NCBI RefSeq assembly: GCF_017591425.1
Contig: NW_024467104.1
Span: 3,533,001-3,597,000 of the forward strand
Reading direction: 5' to 3'
Length of the DNA: 64,000 nt
From: Ochotona curzoniae
Taxonomy: Eukaryota > Chordata > Mammalia > Lagomorpha > Ochotonidae
The notes beneath the pieces are model-generated. The model did not search any database. It was not told the origin of the DNA and worked only from the letters and a program-made list of their open reading frames with translations. The position numbers and the translations under genes were made by a program. Of the stretch, positions 63,672-64,000 are shown piece after piece. Position 1 is the first letter of the stretch. Every line of letters begins with the position of its first letter.

Positions 63672-64000
63672 AGAAACTTGAAATTTCATGACAGAACAGT
63701 AGTCTTTATTATCTGCTATTACTATAATTTTTCTTCTATGTGGTTATGAAAGGTTAATCCAAGACCCATGGGTTGAACTTCAGTAAAAAAGAGATTACAT
63801 AATCCTGAAGAATGTCTAGGATTATATGCATTTTCTTTAATTGTGCATGAATTAATAGATACTTATTAGGGATGATGTAGTGGAGAGATTATGATGAGAT
63901 GAAGAGGAAGGCAGATTATAACAGATTCCAAGACCTTCTCCACAATTCCCTGACATCAGTTGATCATTCATGCGTTCCAAACACACAGAGAGCTGAAATA

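Larger units (their letters stand above)
57220..64000. other. Intergenic DNA upstream of CBLIF
   Basis: 57220-58550 is unique-looking and may hold CBLIF control elements. The rest is retroposons, L1 relics and CSINEs. No TCN1 exon could be recognised on the minus strand, so that gene, if in its usual place, starts beyond the window. Confidence 0.75.

Noticed and set aside
57220..64000. Search for the 3' exons of TCN1 on the minus strand
   Set aside because: No stretch resembling transcobalamin 1 could be seen; the gene probably lies outside the window.

Overview
This is a mammalian nuclear genome window, almost certainly lagomorph and most probably pika (Ochotona). It has spliced vertebrate genes, MIR and L1 relics, and many tRNA-derived SINEs of the lagomorph C-repeat (CSINE) type. 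The youngest SINEs (about 4.2, 36.8 and 63.3 kb) begin GGCCCGGC, carry a B-box-like GGTTCTAATCC, end in A-rich AATAAA tails and have target-site duplications. They differ from the rabbit consensus as I know it, which is why I favour pika (inference).

Layout: (1) 1-33.7 kb, plus strand: STX3 (syntaxin 3) from exon 2 to its 3' end. Exon 1 (start codon, about 10 residues) lies upstream of the window. (2) 34.1-37.6 kb, minus strand: MRPL16, complete, 4 coding exons, 252 aa, tail-to-tail with STX3. (3) 37.7-43.1 kb: intergenic DNA with an L1 ORF2 relic, a decayed RPSA processed pseudogene, part of an L1-3'UTR-like repeat and several SINEs. (4) 43.1-57.2 kb, minus strand: CBLIF/GIF (gastric intrinsic factor), complete, 9 coding exons, 417 aa, with a TATA-like box and a poly(A) signal. 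(5) 57.2-64 kb: upstream intergenic DNA with a complete 1.05-kb retroposon, L1 relics and SINEs. Order and orientation match the human 11q12 STX3-MRPL16-CBLIF neighbourhood; TCN1, the next gene in human, is not seen here.

The most interesting biology is the STX3 3' half. Two 111-bp alternative exons (9A, 9B) lie 119 bp apart and each encodes the C-terminal half of the SNARE helix. Two alternative membrane-anchor exons (10A, 10B) lie 5.7 kb apart. The swap begins exactly after the zero-layer glutamine that ends exon 8. These correspond to the known STX3A (epithelial) and STX3B (retinal ribbon-synapse) isoforms. All junctions are phase 0, so splicing control and not reading frame must enforce the pairing.

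The three genes do not form a pathway: STX3 is membrane-fusion machinery, MRPL16 a mitochondrial ribosomal protein, CBLIF a secreted vitamin B12 carrier. I found no previously undescribed system. Exon boundaries were deduced by reading splice sites and checking reading phase by hand; repeat limits are approximate.
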